From: Pseudomonas sp. CAN1
GTDB taxonomy: Bacteria; Pseudomonadota; Gammaproteobacteria; Pseudomonadales; Pseudomonadaceae
Direction: 5' to 3'
Assembly (NCBI RefSeq): GCF_030462585.1
Contig: NZ_JASMRU010000002.1
Location: 310,001-374,000, forward strand
DNA: 64,000 nt
In this document: positions 1 through 9,963 of the stretch, one piece after another
Position numbering within the stretch: position 1 is the stretch's first letter
How the letters are laid out: each line of letters begins with the position of its first letter
The notes under the pieces: generated by a model
Told to the model about the DNA's origin: nothing
What the model saw: only the letters and a program-made list of their open reading frames with translations
Database searches by the model: none
Position numbers and translations under genes: made by a program

Positions 1-73
1 CGACGACGCCGGTCTTGTCGGAAACGCTGATCAGCGCACGGCGGACGGGCAGGCGGGTGGTTTGGTCGGTCAT
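1..73 (-). CDS. purH: PurH, AICAR transformylase/IMP cyclohydrolase, N-terminal 24 residues only
   Basis: The gene runs off the left edge of the window. The visible N-terminus starts [20 protein letters not shown], typical of bifunctional PurH, which carries out the last two steps of IMP synthesis; this stretch begins the IMP cyclohydrolase domain. It is transcribed leftwards, 87 bp downstream of fis, the same order (fis then purH) as in P. aeruginosa. Only the start can be judged. Confidence 0.85.
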   Translation of the reverse strand, partial: MTDQTTRLPVRRALISVSDKTGVV

Positions 74-160
74 AACGGCTTCCACAAAGGCTTCGGGCTT
101 TTCGCGTGTCAGGCGTGGGCCCGGCTGACCTTGTGGTCGCGGGCCCGCGCCTGCCACCAG

Positions 161-481
161 TCAGAGAAGATCGTACTGCTTGAGTTTCTTGCGCAGGGTT
201 CCGCGGTTCAGCCCCAGCAGTTCGGAGGCTTTGGTCTGGTTACCCTTCACGTGGTTCATGACGGTTTCCAGCAGCGGCGCTTCGACTTCGCAAAGCACCA
301 TGTTGTACACGTCCGTGACCGGCTGCCCTTCGAGATGGGCGAAATAGTTATGCAGTGCCTTTTCCACGCTGTCGCGGAGGGTCTGACCCTCCTGCGTCGG
401 AGTGGTCAGGTGCTGTTTAAGGTTGGCGTTGTCGCTCACGGGTGTCATTCCACTCACTAATGTCTCGGTCATCGTTGTCAT
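161..481 (-). CDS. fis: Fis, nucleoid-associated DNA-binding protein
   Basis: The protein has 106 residues, close to the usual 98-107 of Fis. The C-terminal third carries the Fis helix-turn-helix ([19 protein letters not shown]) preceded by the dimerisation helices. Fis bends DNA and modulates growth-phase transcription and recombination. Its ATG overlaps the dusB stop codon by four bases, so the two form the conserved dusB-fis operon. The N-terminus before residue 20 is the variable part of the family. Confidence 0.97.
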   Translation of the reverse strand: MTTMTETLVSGMTPVSDNANLKQHLTTPTQEGQTLRDSVEKALHNYFAHLEGQPVTDVYNMVLCEVEAPLLETVMNHVKGNQTKASELLGLNRGTLRKKLKQYDLL

Positions 482-1485
482 GCGGCCACCCCTTCTCCGT
501 TATTGTGGCGCTCGGCGAAGAACTGCCTGACGCTGGCGCTCTGTGCATCCGTGTCCTGCAAACGATTGAACTGGGAACGGAACTCCGCCGCTCCCGGTAG
601 GGTTGCGAGGTACCAGCCCACATGCTTGCGGGCAATTCGCACACCCATTTCCTCCCCATAAAACGCATGCAATGCAGCCAGGTGTTCGAGCAGGATGCTC
701 TGCACCTCCTGCAGACTCGGCGCCGGCAGAAGTTCACCGGTGCTCAGGTAATGATCGATCTCGCGGAAGATCCAGGGGTTGCCCTGGGCGGCGCGCCCGA
801 TCAGCAGGGCGTCCACGCCCGTCTGCTCGAATACCTGCCGCGCCTTCTGCGGGGAATCGATATCACCATTGGCGAAGACCGGAATCGAAACCGCCTGCTT
901 GATCGCTGCGATGGTTTCGTACTCCGCCTCGCCGGTGTAGAGGTCGGCACGGGTCCTGCCGTGTACCGCCAGCGCCTGGATGCCCGACTGCTCGGCAATC
1001 CGCGCCACCGTCACGCCGTTCTTGTTCGACCGGTCCCAACCGGTGCGAATCTTCAGGGTGACGGGAACCTCTACCGCCGCGACCACCGCCTCGAGGATGT
1101 CGGCCACCAGCCGTTCATCCTTCATCAGCGCCGAACCCGCGGCCTTGTTGCAAACCTTCTTCGCCGGACAGCCCATGTTGATGTCGATGATCTGCGCACC
1201 CAGCTCCACATTGCAGCGAGCGGCTTCCGCGAGCATCTGCGGGTCGCCGCCGGCGATCTGCACCGAACGTGGCTGGTCCTCGTGGTCGTGCTGCAGGCGC
1301 AGGCGCGACTTGCGGCTGTTCCACAGGCGGACATCACTGGTGACCATCTCCGAGACCACCATGCCGGCGCCGAGTCGGCGGCACAGCTGGCGGAACGGAC
1401 GATCGGTGACGCCGGCCATCGGGGCCAGGATCAGTCTGTTGGGCAGTGTGTAGGAGCCGATGCGTACCACCGACTGGTTTTCCAT
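478..1485 (-). CDS. dusB: tRNA-dihydrouridine synthase B
   Basis: This flavoenzyme reduces specific uridines of tRNA to dihydrouridine. The 335-residue protein has the FMN TIM-barrel signatures: [12 protein letters not shown] near residue 21, IAGGDPQ near 78, and [10 protein letters not shown] with the likely catalytic Cys at 106. The reading frame extends upstream to 1566, but homology begins at the ATG at 1485, and the extra 27 residues do not look like Dus sequence. It is the first gene of the dusB-fis pair and is preceded by a gap of about 220 bp. Confidence 0.95.
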   Translation of the reverse strand: MENQSVVRIGSYTLPNRLILAPMAGVTDRPFRQLCRRLGAGMVVSEMVTSDVRLWNSRKSRLRLQHDHEDQPRSVQIAGGDPQMLAEAARCNVELGAQIIDINMGCPAKKVCNKAAGSALMKDERLVADILEAVVAAVEVPVTLKIRTGWDRSNKNGVTVARIAEQSGIQALAVHGRTRADLYTGEAEYETIAAIKQAVSIPVFANGDIDSPQKARQVFEQTGVDALLIGRAAQGNPWIFREIDHYLSTGELLPAPSLQEVQSILLEHLAALHAFYGEEMGVRIARKHVGWYLATLPGAAEFRSQFNRLQDTDAQSASVRQFFAERHNNGEGVAA

Positions 1486-1706
1486 GGTTAATGGGGCGGG
1501 AACACCGATGCGCCGCGCGTTACAGGAGTCGCGGGAGGGTATCGGTCCAGCCACCGGTGCCAGCAAAAAAGGGAGGGCATGATACCCGCTCTCGATGACC
1601 GGATAAAGGCGATTTTGGATAAATTCTGAACAGCCCCGGGCTTAGCACCCAAGGTAGGAAGACCAGCGGAAGTGGCGCGCTCAGGCGCTTTGAGCTACTC
1701 GCCGGA

Positions 1707-3356
1707 TCATTCCGGCGAGTGGAAGCTCAGGCTGTAGTTCACCGCCTTCGGGCCCGGATCGAGGATATCCAGGGAGATGTGGATCGGCGTCTGCGGCGGC
1801 ATCTCGCTCTGCCCGGCCAGCTCGCCGGAGAGGTATTCGCTGGGCTTGAAGCGGCGACTGGCGATCAGCTGGCCGTTGAGGTCGGCGAAGCGCATCTCCA
1901 GCAGCGGGAAGGGCTGGGAGAAGTTGGCGCGGTTGTAGATGATCGCGTCCACCACCAGCGCGCCACTGAAGTCCGGATGGCTGCGTACCACCAGGTTGCT
2001 GCTGCGGATCTGTTCCACGTCGACCTTGGAGGGCAGGGTGCAACCCAGCTCCGGGCAGGCCTGGGCGAACCAGGGGCGGTACTGGTCCTGGCGGGCCAGT
2101 TCCTCGAAGTGATAGGCGATGTACTGCCCGGCGAGGCCGGCCAGGGCGAGCAGGATCAGCAGCGCCCAGAACAGGCGGCGGCCCCAGCGACGCTTGGGCT
2201 TCTGCCAGTCCAGTTGCAGCGGTTCGTCGTTCAGGTCGTGCAGGCCGCCGTTGTGCAGGTCGGGTTCGGTGCGGCGGCGCTCGCCACGCTGGTCGGCCAG
2301 GGGCGGCTCTTCGTCGTCGTCCTGTTCATCGTGGTCGTCGCGAATGGAGCGCAGCTCATCGCGCTGCGGCCGTTCATCGTCGTCGCGGCGGGCGCCGAAG
2401 GCCGGCAGGTCGTCGTCATCGTCCGAGGCGCTGAGCGGCGCCGGGTCGATCCGCGGCTCGTCGTCGTGCTCGTCCTCGTGGTGCTCTTCCTCAGGCTCCG
2501 GAGTGGCGACCAGACGCGCGCCGGGTGCTGGCTCATCCGCTTCCCGCGGTGGCAGGCGGCCCAGGCTGGGCTCCTGGCGCGAGGCGCGGCTGGCGTTGCT
2601 CTGTTCTTCTTCGAGGAGGACTTCGGCCCAGCGCTCGTCATGCGGGTCGCGCTTCTCGTCCTGACGGCTGAGCAGTGCTTCGCTGGGCTTGGGCGCGCGG
2701 TCGATGCTGAGGAATTCCTGGGACAGCTCGAACTCGTCGAGCTTGGCCAGTTCCTCGTCGAGGTTGAGGCTGTCGAGGTCGAGATCGTCGTGAATCCACA
2801 GCGTCTCGTCCTTCTTGCCCGGCACCGGGGCAGGCAGGATCGGTTCGCTGGTCACGGTGGCCGCCGGGGCGATCACCGTGGTGGCGGCAACGACCGGGGC
2901 TGGCTCGGTTATCGGTGCCGGCTTTACTTCTGCCCGGGTCTCGGTGACAGCGGGTTTCTCCGCTACGTCGCTGGAGTGCCGCGCGGCGTGGGGCGCCAGG
3001 GGCCAGCCAAGGGTAGCGGTGGCCGGTGCAGCGGGTGCGGCGGGCTTTTCCGGGGTGAAGGTGTTGAAGGTCGGCGCGGGAGCCGAGACTGCGAAGGCCG
3101 GTTCCGGGGCTTTCGGTGGCACCGGTTGCGCAACCGGCTCCGGTATCGACGCGGGTTTCGGCGGCTCGACAGGTGCTACCGCCGTGACGGCCGGTTCCAC
3201 CACCTGGGTCGGTTCGCCCACCATGTTCTGTGGCGCGCTGAACACCTTCAGGCAGGTTCCGCAGCGCACTGCACCGCTGGCCGCGCCCAGTTGCGCCGAG
3301 TTGACGCGGAAACGGGTCTGGCAATGGGGGCACTGGGTGATGAAGCTTTCGCTCAT
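1707..3356 (-). CDS. zinc-ribbon and DUF3426 domain membrane protein
   Basis: A 549-residue protein. Residues 1-37 form an MJ0042-type zinc ribbon (CPHCQTRF and CGTCLKVF). The middle (about 40-370) is a low-complexity linker rich in Pro, Ala, Asp and Glu. One membrane helix follows (RLFWALLILLALAGLAGQYI, near residue 395), then a C-terminal DUF3426 domain that should lie in the periplasm. The family is often found next to prmA in gammaproteobacteria, as here, 61 bp downstream of it. The function is unknown; the layout suggests an envelope-anchored sensor or scaffold. Confidence 0.85.
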   Translation of the reverse strand: MSESFITQCPHCQTRFRVNSAQLGAASGAVRCGTCLKVFSAPQNMVGEPTQVVEPAVTAVAPVEPPKPASIPEPVAQPVPPKAPEPAFAVSAPAPTFNTFTPEKPAAPAAPATATLGWPLAPHAARHSSDVAEKPAVTETRAEVKPAPITEPAPVVAATTVIAPAATVTSEPILPAPVPGKKDETLWIHDDLDLDSLNLDEELAKLDEFELSQEFLSIDRAPKPSEALLSRQDEKRDPHDERWAEVLLEEEQSNASRASRQEPSLGRLPPREADEPAPGARLVATPEPEEEHHEDEHDDEPRIDPAPLSASDDDDDLPAFGARRDDDERPQRDELRSIRDDHDEQDDDEEPPLADQRGERRRTEPDLHNGGLHDLNDEPLQLDWQKPKRRWGRRLFWALLILLALAGLAGQYIAYHFEELARQDQYRPWFAQACPELGCTLPSKVDVEQIRSSNLVVRSHPDFSGALVVDAIIYNRANFSQPFPLLEMRFADLNGQLIASRRFKPSEYLSGELAGQSEMPPQTPIHISLDILDPGPKAVNYSLSFHSPE

Positions 3357-3417
3357 GCGGCGGTCCGGCGGAAAAATCAGGCGGTTAGTCTAACTCAAGC
3401 CCCGACTGGCGGGGCAC

Positions 3418-4296
3418 TCAGCGGCGGCGGCCGCTGATGCGGATCCAGCCGTCACGCTCGGCGGTCGGGTCGAGGTCGAAGGCGCCGGCGTAGGCGGCGC
3501 GAACTTCCTCGGCCTGTTCGGCGAGGATGCCCGAGAGGGCCAGCAGGCCGCCGGTCTTCACCAGGCCGGTGAGCTGCTCTGCCAATGTGACCAGCGGACC
3601 GGCCAGAATGTTCGCCACCAGCACGTCCGCTTGCTGCTTGGGCAGATCAGCGGGCAGGTAGACGGGGAATTTCGCCGGGTCGATGCCGTTGCGCGAGGCG
3701 TTGTCGCGGGAGGCTTCCAGCGCCTGCGGATCGATGTCGGTGCCGACCGCCTGTTCGGCGCCCAGCAGCAGCGCGGCGATGGCGAGGATGCCCGAGCCGC
3801 AGCCGAAATCCAGCACCTGCTTGCCGACCAGTTCCTGGCCGTCCAGCCATTCCAGGCACAGCGCGGTGGTCGGATGGGTGCCGGTGCCAAAGGCCAGGCC
3901 CGGGTCGAGCAGCAGGTTCACCGCGTCCGGCTCCGGGGCGTCGTGCCAGCTGGGGACGATCCACAGGCGGCGGCCGAAGCGCATCGGCTTGAAATTGTCC
4001 ATCCAGCTGCGTTCCCAGTCCTGGTCGGCGATGTGCTCGATCTGGTGCTGCGGCAGTTCGCCGCCGGTGAGCAGGGTCAGGTGGGCGATCAGCGCGGTTT
4101 CGTCGGTATCGGCCTCGAACAGCGCGAGCAGGTGGGTGTGGCTCCACAGCGGGGTGGTGCCCAGGTCCGGCTCGAAGATCGGCTGGTCTTCGGCGTCCAT
4201 GAAGGTCACGGAAACGGCGCCCACTTCCAGCAGCGCATCTTCATAGGTTTCCGCCTGATCCGGGGTGATGGCGAGTCGGACTTGGAGCCAGGGCAT
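3418..4296 (-). CDS. prmA: PrmA, ribosomal protein L11 methyltransferase
   Basis: PrmA trimethylates ribosomal protein L11 using S-adenosylmethionine. The 292-residue length fits the family. The N-terminal substrate-recognition domain starts MPWLQVRL. The C-terminal methylase has motif I ([19 protein letters not shown]), an acidic motif II (GTDIDPQAL) and the NIL motif (VANILAGPL). An in-frame extension upstream to 4428 is not family sequence, so the ATG at 4296 is chosen. It lies downstream of accC, separated by a strong hairpin. Confidence 0.96.
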   Translation of the reverse strand: MPWLQVRLAITPDQAETYEDALLEVGAVSVTFMDAEDQPIFEPDLGTTPLWSHTHLLALFEADTDETALIAHLTLLTGGELPQHQIEHIADQDWERSWMDNFKPMRFGRRLWIVPSWHDAPEPDAVNLLLDPGLAFGTGTHPTTALCLEWLDGQELVGKQVLDFGCGSGILAIAALLLGAEQAVGTDIDPQALEASRDNASRNGIDPAKFPVYLPADLPKQQADVLVANILAGPLVTLAEQLTGLVKTGGLLALSGILAEQAEEVRAAYAGAFDLDPTAERDGWIRISGRRR

Positions 4297-4423
4297 GGGG
4301 CGGGACCTCGATAGTGCTGGGATGGCGCTGGAAAAGACAACGGACCGCCTGGGCGGCCCGCCAATAAAGGCCGCAAGCTTACTGCACGGCACCTTGCCAT
4401 GCCAGCGTGCAGGGGCCGCAAAG

Positions 4424-4453
4424 CACAAGGGCCGCCCGGAGGCAGCCCTTGTG
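4424..4453 (-). terminator. hairpin downstream of accBC, probable terminator
   Basis: A 9-bp perfect inverted repeat (CACAAGGGC and GCCCTTGTG) has a GC-rich inner stem. It starts 26 bp after the accC stop. On the minus strand only a short CTTT follows, so termination may be weak or Rho-assisted. It separates the aroQ-accB-accC unit from prmA. Confidence 0.55.
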
Positions 4454-4479
4454 ATGGAGCGAGGCGGAGCGCGGCAAGC

Positions 4480-5829
4480 TTAGTGCTTGTCCATGCCCAG
4501 CTTCTTCTCCAGGTAGTGGATGTTCACGCCACCCTTGCAGAACTCTTTGTCGCGGACCAGCTCCTTGTGCAGCTCGGTGTTGGTCTTGATGCCATCGACG
4601 ATCAGTTCGTCCAGCGCGTTACGCATGCGCGCCATGGCTTCGTCGCGGTCCTTGCCGTAGGTGATGATCTTGCCCACCAGCGAGTCGTAGTTCGGCGGTA
4701 CGGCGTAGCCGCTGTACAGGTGCGAATCCACACGCACGCCGTTGCCGCCCGGTGCGTGGAAGTGCTTCACCTTGCCGGGGCTCGGCATGAAGGTTTTCGG
4801 GTCTTCGGCGTTGATCCGGCATTCCAGCGCATGGCCACGGATGACCACGTCTTCCTGCTTGATCGACAGCTTGTTGCCCGAGGCGATGCTGAGCATCTCC
4901 TTGACGATGTCGATACCGGTGACCATCTCCGACACCGGATGCTCCACCTGCACGCGGGTGTTCATCTCGATGAAGTAGAAGCGGCCGTTCTCGTAGAGGA
5001 ACTCGAAGGTGCCGGCGCCACGGTAGCCGATTTCCACGCAGGCCTGGACGCAGCGGGCCAGCACTTCGGCGCGGGCCTTCTCGTCGATGCCCGGGGCTGG
5101 GGCTTCTTCCAGCACCTTCTGGTGACGACGCTGCAGGGAGCAGTCGCGGTCGCCCAGGTGGATGGCGTTGCCCTGGCCGTCGGAGAGCACCTGGACTTCC
5201 ACGTGACGCGGGTTGGTCAGGAACTTCTCCAGGTAGACCATCGAGTTGCCGAAGGCTGCGCCCGCTTCGGTGCGGGTCAGCTTGGCGGACTTGATCAGGT
5301 CTTCTTCCTTGTGCACGACGCGCATGCCGCGACCACCACCGCCACCGGCGGCCTTGATGATCACCGGGTAGCCAACCTCGCGGGCAATCGCCAGCGCGGC
5401 TTCTTCGTCTTCGGGCAGCGGGCCGTCGGAGCCCGGTACGGTCGGTACGCCGGACTTCTTCATGGCGTCCTTGGCGGACACCTTGTCACCCATCAGACGG
5501 ATGACGTCGGCGCTCGGGCCGATGAAGGTGAAGCCCGAGCGCTCGACCTGCTCGGCAAAGTCGGCGTTCTCGGCGAGGAAGCCGTAGCCGGGGTGGATAC
5601 CCACGGCGCCGGTGACCTCGGCGGCGGCGATGATCGCCGGGATGTGCAGGTAGGACTTCGCAGCGGGTGCCGGACCAATGCAGACCGCTTCGTCGGCCAG
5701 CGACAGGTGCATCAGCTCACGGTCGGCGGTCGAGTGCACGGCCACCGTCTTGATGCCCAGTTCCTTGCACGCGCGCAGGATGCGCAGTGCAATTTCGCCG
5801 CGGTTGGCGATCAGTACTTTTTCCAACAT
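4480..5829 (-). CDS. accC: biotin carboxylase subunit of acetyl-CoA carboxylase
   Basis: AccC carboxylates biotin on AccB using ATP and bicarbonate, the first committed step of fatty-acid synthesis. The 449-residue protein has the expected ATP-grasp fold: N-terminal [14 protein letters not shown], the glycine-rich loop [12 protein letters not shown] near residue 159, and [12 protein letters not shown] near residue 288. It lies 17 bp after accB and is co-transcribed with it. Confidence 0.99.
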   Translation of the reverse strand: MLEKVLIANRGEIALRILRACKELGIKTVAVHSTADRELMHLSLADEAVCIGPAPAAKSYLHIPAIIAAAEVTGAVGIHPGYGFLAENADFAEQVERSGFTFIGPSADVIRLMGDKVSAKDAMKKSGVPTVPGSDGPLPEDEEAALAIAREVGYPVIIKAAGGGGGRGMRVVHKEEDLIKSAKLTRTEAGAAFGNSMVYLEKFLTNPRHVEVQVLSDGQGNAIHLGDRDCSLQRRHQKVLEEAPAPGIDEKARAEVLARCVQACVEIGYRGAGTFEFLYENGRFYFIEMNTRVQVEHPVSEMVTGIDIVKEMLSIASGNKLSIKQEDVVIRGHALECRINAEDPKTFMPSPGKVKHFHAPGGNGVRVDSHLYSGYAVPPNYDSLVGKIITYGKDRDEAMARMRNALDELIVDGIKTNTELHKELVRDKEFCKGGVNIHYLEKKLGMDKH

Positions 5830-5846
5830 CGCAGGTTCCCCGCGGT

Positions 5847-6314
5847 TTAAACGATGGTGAACATGGGCTGGTCGAATTCGACCGGCTGGCCGTTCTCCAC
5901 GAGGATCTGACCGATCACGCCGCTGGTCTCGGCCTCGATGTGGTTCATCATCTTCATGGCTTCGACGATGCAGAGGATGTCGCCTTTCTTCACGCTCTGG
6001 CCGACTTCGACGAAGTTGGCGGAGGTCGGCGAGGCCGCGCGGTAGAAGGTGCCGACCATCGGCGAGCGCACGGCGCCGGCGAGGTTCTGCGCAGCCGGGG
6101 CGGCTTCAGCGGCCGGGGCGGCAGCGGCAGGGGCGGCGACCGGAGCGGCGGCCGGGGCCGGAGCGTAGGCCGGGGCGGCAGCGTAGATCGGCTGGGCGGC
6201 GGTCTTGCTGTTGCGGCTGATACGTACGGACTCTTCGCCCTCTTTGATCTCCAGTTCGTCGATACCGGATTCTTCGAGCAGTTCGATCAGTTTCTTGACT
6301 TTACGGATGTCCAT
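5847..6314 (-). CDS. accB: biotin carboxyl carrier protein of acetyl-CoA carboxylase
   Basis: The 155-residue protein has a small N-terminal domain, an Ala/Pro-rich flexible linker (about 45-80) and a C-terminal biotinyl domain. The biotin attachment site EAMKMM is present, with the modified lysine at about residue 121. The protein shuttles carboxybiotin between AccC and the carboxyltransferase AccAD. It follows aroQ by 24 bp and precedes accC by 17 bp, the usual order. Confidence 0.98.
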   Translation of the reverse strand: MDIRKVKKLIELLEESGIDELEIKEGEESVRISRNSKTAAQPIYAAAPAYAPAPAAAPVAAPAAAAPAAEAAPAAQNLAGAVRSPMVGTFYRAASPTSANFVEVGQSVKKGDILCIVEAMKMMNHIEAETSGVIGQILVENGQPVEFDQPMFTIV

Positions 6315-6338
6315 CAGTGTTCGCTCTCCCAGGTGAGG

Positions 6339-6782
6339 TCACGGGCGTTCAAGTTGTTCGAGGGCGGATTCCAGGGCCAGGCGGTAGCCTGTGGCTCCCA
6401 GACCGCAGATCACCCCTACCGCCACGTCGGAGAAGTAGGAGTGATGCCGGAAAGGTTCACGTTTGTGCACGTTGGAGAGGTGCACTTCGATGAATGGGAT
6501 GCTCACTGCGAGCAATGCGTCACGTAGAGCGACACTTGTATGCGTGAAAGCGGCCGGATTGATCAGGATGAAGTCGACGCCTTCGTGGCGCGCGGCGTGG
6601 ATCCGGTCGATCAGTTCGTACTCGGCGTTGCTCTGCAGGTGCATCAGGTGGTGGCCGGCCTCGCGGGCGCGGCGCTCCAGGTCCTGGTTGATCTGCTCAA
6701 GGGTGACGGAGCCGTATTTGTCGGGCTCGCGAGTGCCCAGCAGGTTGAGGTTGGGCCCGTGCAGTACCAGTAAGGTCGCCAT
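6339..6782 (-). CDS. aroQ: type II 3-dehydroquinate dehydratase
   Basis: AroQ dehydrates 3-dehydroquinate in the shikimate pathway. The 147-residue protein shows the type II signatures: [17 protein letters not shown] at the start (catalytic Arg and Tyr region), [17 protein letters not shown] in the middle, and the active-site [19 protein letters not shown]. It is the first gene of the aroQ-accB-accC operon, a common arrangement in gammaproteobacteria. Confidence 0.98.
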   Translation of the reverse strand: MATLLVLHGPNLNLLGTREPDKYGSVTLEQINQDLERRAREAGHHLMHLQSNAEYELIDRIHAARHEGVDFILINPAAFTHTSVALRDALLAVSIPFIEVHLSNVHKREPFRHHSYFSDVAVGVICGLGATGYRLALESALEQLERP

Positions 6783-6931
6783 CTGGATGCGGTAGTCCTT
6801 GTTCTTGGCGGATAAAGATAGGGCGGGACTATGCCGGAAAGCCGGCGTGACTGTCCAGTCATGCCGGTTTTGCCGTAGATGTCAGCATGTTGCCAGCCGA
6901 TTACGGCAAAACCATTGCAATCAAACTGTGA

Positions 6932-8779
6932 TCAGGAGCGCGTTCCAGCCTGTTTCAGGCGGTCGGCCAGGGTGGCGGCGTCGGTTTCGCCGATGATGCG
7001 CAGGTCGCTCCATTCGTCGCCTTTTGCCGAGAAGAACAGCAGCGCGGGCGGGCCGAACAGGTTGTAGCGGTCGAGCAGGGCGCGCTGTTCCTCGGTGCTG
7101 GCGGTCATGTCGAAGCGCAGCAGGACGAAGCCGGGCAGCTGCGACTGGACCTCCGGCGCCGGCAGCACCTGGCGCTCGATGATCTTGCAGCTGATGCACC
7201 AGTCGGCGTACCAGTCCAGCAGCACCGGGCGGCCGGCGGCCTGGGCGCTGGCCAGGGCAGCATTGAGCTGCGCCGGGCTGGTGATGTTCTGCCAGTCGCC
7301 GGGGGTGGACGTCGGCGGGCCGGCATGCAGGCCGGGAGTATTGCGGCCCAGCGGGTGCAGCGGGTCGGACTCGCCGCGCAGGGCGCCGGTCCAGGCGGCC
7401 ACGGCATAGACCAGCAGCATCAGGCCGAATAGCTGGGCGAGGCGTTGCAGCGGCTTCTTCGGCCCCAGTTCGAGGGTGCCGATGGCCAGGGCGATGCCGC
7501 CGGCCAGGGTGCCCCAGAGGGTCAGTGCCACCGGCCCGGACACCAGGCGTTCGAGCATCCAGATGGCCACCGCCAGCAGCATCACGCCGAACACGTTGCG
7601 CACGCCGTTCATCCAGGCGCCGCTCTTGGGCAGCAGTGCGCCGCCGCCGACGGCGAAGATCACCAGCGGCGTGCCCATGCCCAGGCCCAGGGAGAACAGC
7701 AGCAGGCCGCCGCCCACCGCGTCGCCGGTGCTGCTGATGTACAGCAGCAGGCCGGCCAGCGGGGCGGTGACGCAGGGCGATACCAGCAGGCTGGAAAGCA
7801 CGCCCAGGGTGGCCGCACCGGCGATGGAGCCGCCGCGGGTGTTGTTGGCCATGTTGTCCAGGCGCTCGCGGACGAAGCCCGGCAGGCGCAGCTCGAAGGC
7901 GCCGAACATGGCGATGGCGAAGACCACGAAGAACGCCGCGAAGGGGATCAGCACCCAGGGCGACTGCAGCATCGCCTGCAGGTTGAGCTTGGCGCCGAAC
8001 AGGCCCATCAGGGTGCCGAGCACCGCGTAGCAGGCTGCCATCGGCAGCACGTAGGCCAGTGACAGGGCCAGGCCGCGCATTCCGCCCGGACGGCCGCGCA
8101 GCACGACACCGGAGAGGATCGGCAGCATCGGCAGCACGCAGGGGGTGAAGGTCAGCGCCAGGCCGAGCAGGAAGAAGATCACCAGCGCGCGGCCGAGTTT
8201 CTTGATCTTGCCCGGCTCGTGGTCGCCCAGCAGGCTGGCCAGCGGGTTGCCGGAAGCGGCGGTGGACTTGGCCGAGGGTGCGGGGCCGGCCACCACACTG
8301 GCGGCCTGGCCGTCGGCGATCTGCAGGCGGGTGATTTCCGGCGCGTAGCACAGGCCCTTGTCGGCGCAGCCCTGGTAGCTGACGACCAGGGTGAAGGGCT
8401 TGTGCTGCGGGTTGACCAGCGGCACGTCGATATCGGTGATGGCGTAGTAGACCACCGTGTCGCCGAAGTAGTCGTCGTGGTGCTGCTTGCCTGGCGGCAG
8501 CTTCACTTCGCCGACGCTCACGCCGTTGTCGGCGGGTTCGACCTTGAAGCTGAAGCGATGCTGGTAGAGGTAGTAGCCGTCGGCATTGATGAAGCGCAGC
8601 TTCACCTGCTGGCTGTCGCTGTCCTCGACGCTGACGCGGAAGGCCTCGGCCACCGGCAGGAAGTCGCCCTTGGCCGGTTGCCCGACGGCGAAGCCGCCCT
8701 TGTCGGCGGGTTTGTCGAACAGGCCGGCGGAGGCGGGCAGGGCGACCAGGAGCAGGAGCAGGGTGAGCAGGCGGCGCAT
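6932..8779 (-). CDS. dsbD: DsbD, inner-membrane thiol:disulfide interchange protein
   Basis: DsbD moves electrons from cytoplasmic thioredoxin to periplasmic DsbC/DsbG and cytochrome c maturation. The 615-residue protein has a signal peptide (MRRLLTLLLLLVALPASA), an N-terminal domain with GCADKGLC, a membrane core with TPCVLP and SPCVTAP cysteines, and a C-terminal thioredoxin domain with WYADWCISCK. The reading frame opens upstream at 8827. The ATG at 8779 is preferred because a GCGAG ribosome-binding site lies 6 nt before it; 8785 is the alternative. Confidence 0.95.
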   Translation of the reverse strand: MRRLLTLLLLLVALPASAGLFDKPADKGGFAVGQPAKGDFLPVAEAFRVSVEDSDSQQVKLRFINADGYYLYQHRFSFKVEPADNGVSVGEVKLPPGKQHHDDYFGDTVVYYAITDIDVPLVNPQHKPFTLVVSYQGCADKGLCYAPEITRLQIADGQAASVVAGPAPSAKSTAASGNPLASLLGDHEPGKIKKLGRALVIFFLLGLALTFTPCVLPMLPILSGVVLRGRPGGMRGLALSLAYVLPMAACYAVLGTLMGLFGAKLNLQAMLQSPWVLIPFAAFFVVFAIAMFGAFELRLPGFVRERLDNMANNTRGGSIAGAATLGVLSSLLVSPCVTAPLAGLLLYISSTGDAVGGGLLLFSLGLGMGTPLVIFAVGGGALLPKSGAWMNGVRNVFGVMLLAVAIWMLERLVSGPVALTLWGTLAGGIALAIGTLELGPKKPLQRLAQLFGLMLLVYAVAAWTGALRGESDPLHPLGRNTPGLHAGPPTSTPGDWQNITSPAQLNAALASAQAAGRPVLLDWYADWCISCKIIERQVLPAPEVQSQLPGFVLLRFDMTASTEEQRALLDRYNLFGPPALLFFSAKGDEWSDLRIIGETDAATLADRLKQAGTRS

Positions 8780-8940
8780 GGACATCTCGCAGACTACGGA
8801 ATGGGCGGGCACAGGGCTGGCGGGCATGATAGCGGAAAGCTTCCGACGCGGCCCGAGGCGTTGCCGGATCAGCTGTCACAAGACGTGATAGCGGCTGTGG
8901 GACTGCGCCAGCGGGCCTCGGTTCCCGAAGCGCCTCTGCG

Positions 8941-9849
8941 TCAATCGGCCGCGTGCTGGCCGAAGGCTGCCAGCAGGTCGCTGACGAAGGCCTGCTCGGC
9001 GTCGCCGGGGTGGCGGCCGCGATGGCGGGTCAGGCTGAAGGCCACGTCGAAGCCCAGCTCGCCGGGCAGCAGTTCGCGCAGCTGGCCGCGCTCGATCCAT
9101 GGCTGGGCGACATGTTTGGGCAAGTAGCCGATGTGCGCGCCGGAGAGGATGAACGCCAGGCTGCCGTCCACCTGCTCGCAGCGCGCGCTGCTGCGGCTGG
9201 TCTGCAGCGGCTCGTCGGCAGCGATGAAGCGGTAGGGGTGCAGCACCTGGTCGGCGTCGGCCAGGGAATCGCGGCTCGGCTGCTTCTCGGTGAACGCCGG
9301 GTGGCCCGCACCGCAGTAGAGGCCCTGGGGTTCGCTGAACAGCTCGACGTGCTCCAGCGCCGCCTGGGTGCCGGCGAAATAGCCGACCGCCAGGTGCAGG
9401 CGGTCCTGCAGCAGCAGGCGCTCCAGCTCGGCGGGCGTGGCGGTGATCAGCTCCAGGCTGACCGCCTCGTTGCGCTGGCGGAAGCGGCGGATCGCCCCGG
9501 ACAGCTGCGCCAGCACTTCCACAGCAAGCCCCTCGGACAGCCCGATGCGCACCTCGCCGAGCAGCTTGTCGGCGACACCGCGCGCCTCGTCGCGGAAGCC
9601 CTCGATGGCGACGAACAGGCGCCGTGTCGATTGCAGCAGGTGTTCGCCCTTGGGCGTCAGGCGGAAGCCGCCCTTGCCGCGTTCGCACAGGCGGTAGCCC
9701 AGGCGCGTCTCCAGCTTGGCCATCTGGATGCTGATGCTCGGCTGGCTCAGCCCCAACTCGCCCTGCGCGGCGCTGAAGCCGCCGCACTCCACCACGGTGA
9801 CGAACAGCCGCAGCAGCTGCAGGTCGAGGTCGCGCAATTGGCTGAGCAT
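8941..9849 (-). CDS. LysR-family transcriptional regulator
   Basis: The protein has 302 residues. It starts with a LysR winged helix-turn-helix (residues about 5-62: LRLFVTVVECGGFSAAQGEL and then SIQMAKLETRLGYRLCER), followed by a periplasmic-binding-like effector domain. The ATG at 9849 is chosen because GGAG precedes it by 5 nt; an upstream ATG at 9864 lacks a good site. It is divergent from the PotF-like gene across about 110 bp, so it probably controls the PotF-SpeB genes; the effector may be agmatine or putrescine, which is inference. Confidence 0.9.
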   Translation of the reverse strand: MLSQLRDLDLQLLRLFVTVVECGGFSAAQGELGLSQPSISIQMAKLETRLGYRLCERGKGGFRLTPKGEHLLQSTRRLFVAIEGFRDEARGVADKLLGEVRIGLSEGLAVEVLAQLSGAIRRFRQRNEAVSLELITATPAELERLLLQDRLHLAVGYFAGTQAALEHVELFSEPQGLYCGAGHPAFTEKQPSRDSLADADQVLHPYRFIAADEPLQTSRSSARCEQVDGSLAFILSGAHIGYLPKHVAQPWIERGQLRELLPGELGFDVAFSLTRHRGRHPGDAEQAFVSDLLAAFGQHAAD

Positions 9850-9963
9850 GGCTTCTCCAAACATTGTCGTGGGGAAATGCCAAAGTAATTAACTTTGTAT
9901 TTTTACAAAGTAAAGCCCGCCCCATGCTCGCCGCATAACGACAACAACCCTGAGGCGATGATC

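Noticed and set aside
1719-3437. 572-residue open frame on the plus strand opposite the DUF3426 gene
   Set aside because: The minus-strand protein has a clear zinc ribbon, membrane helix and DUF3426 domain; the opposite frame has none.
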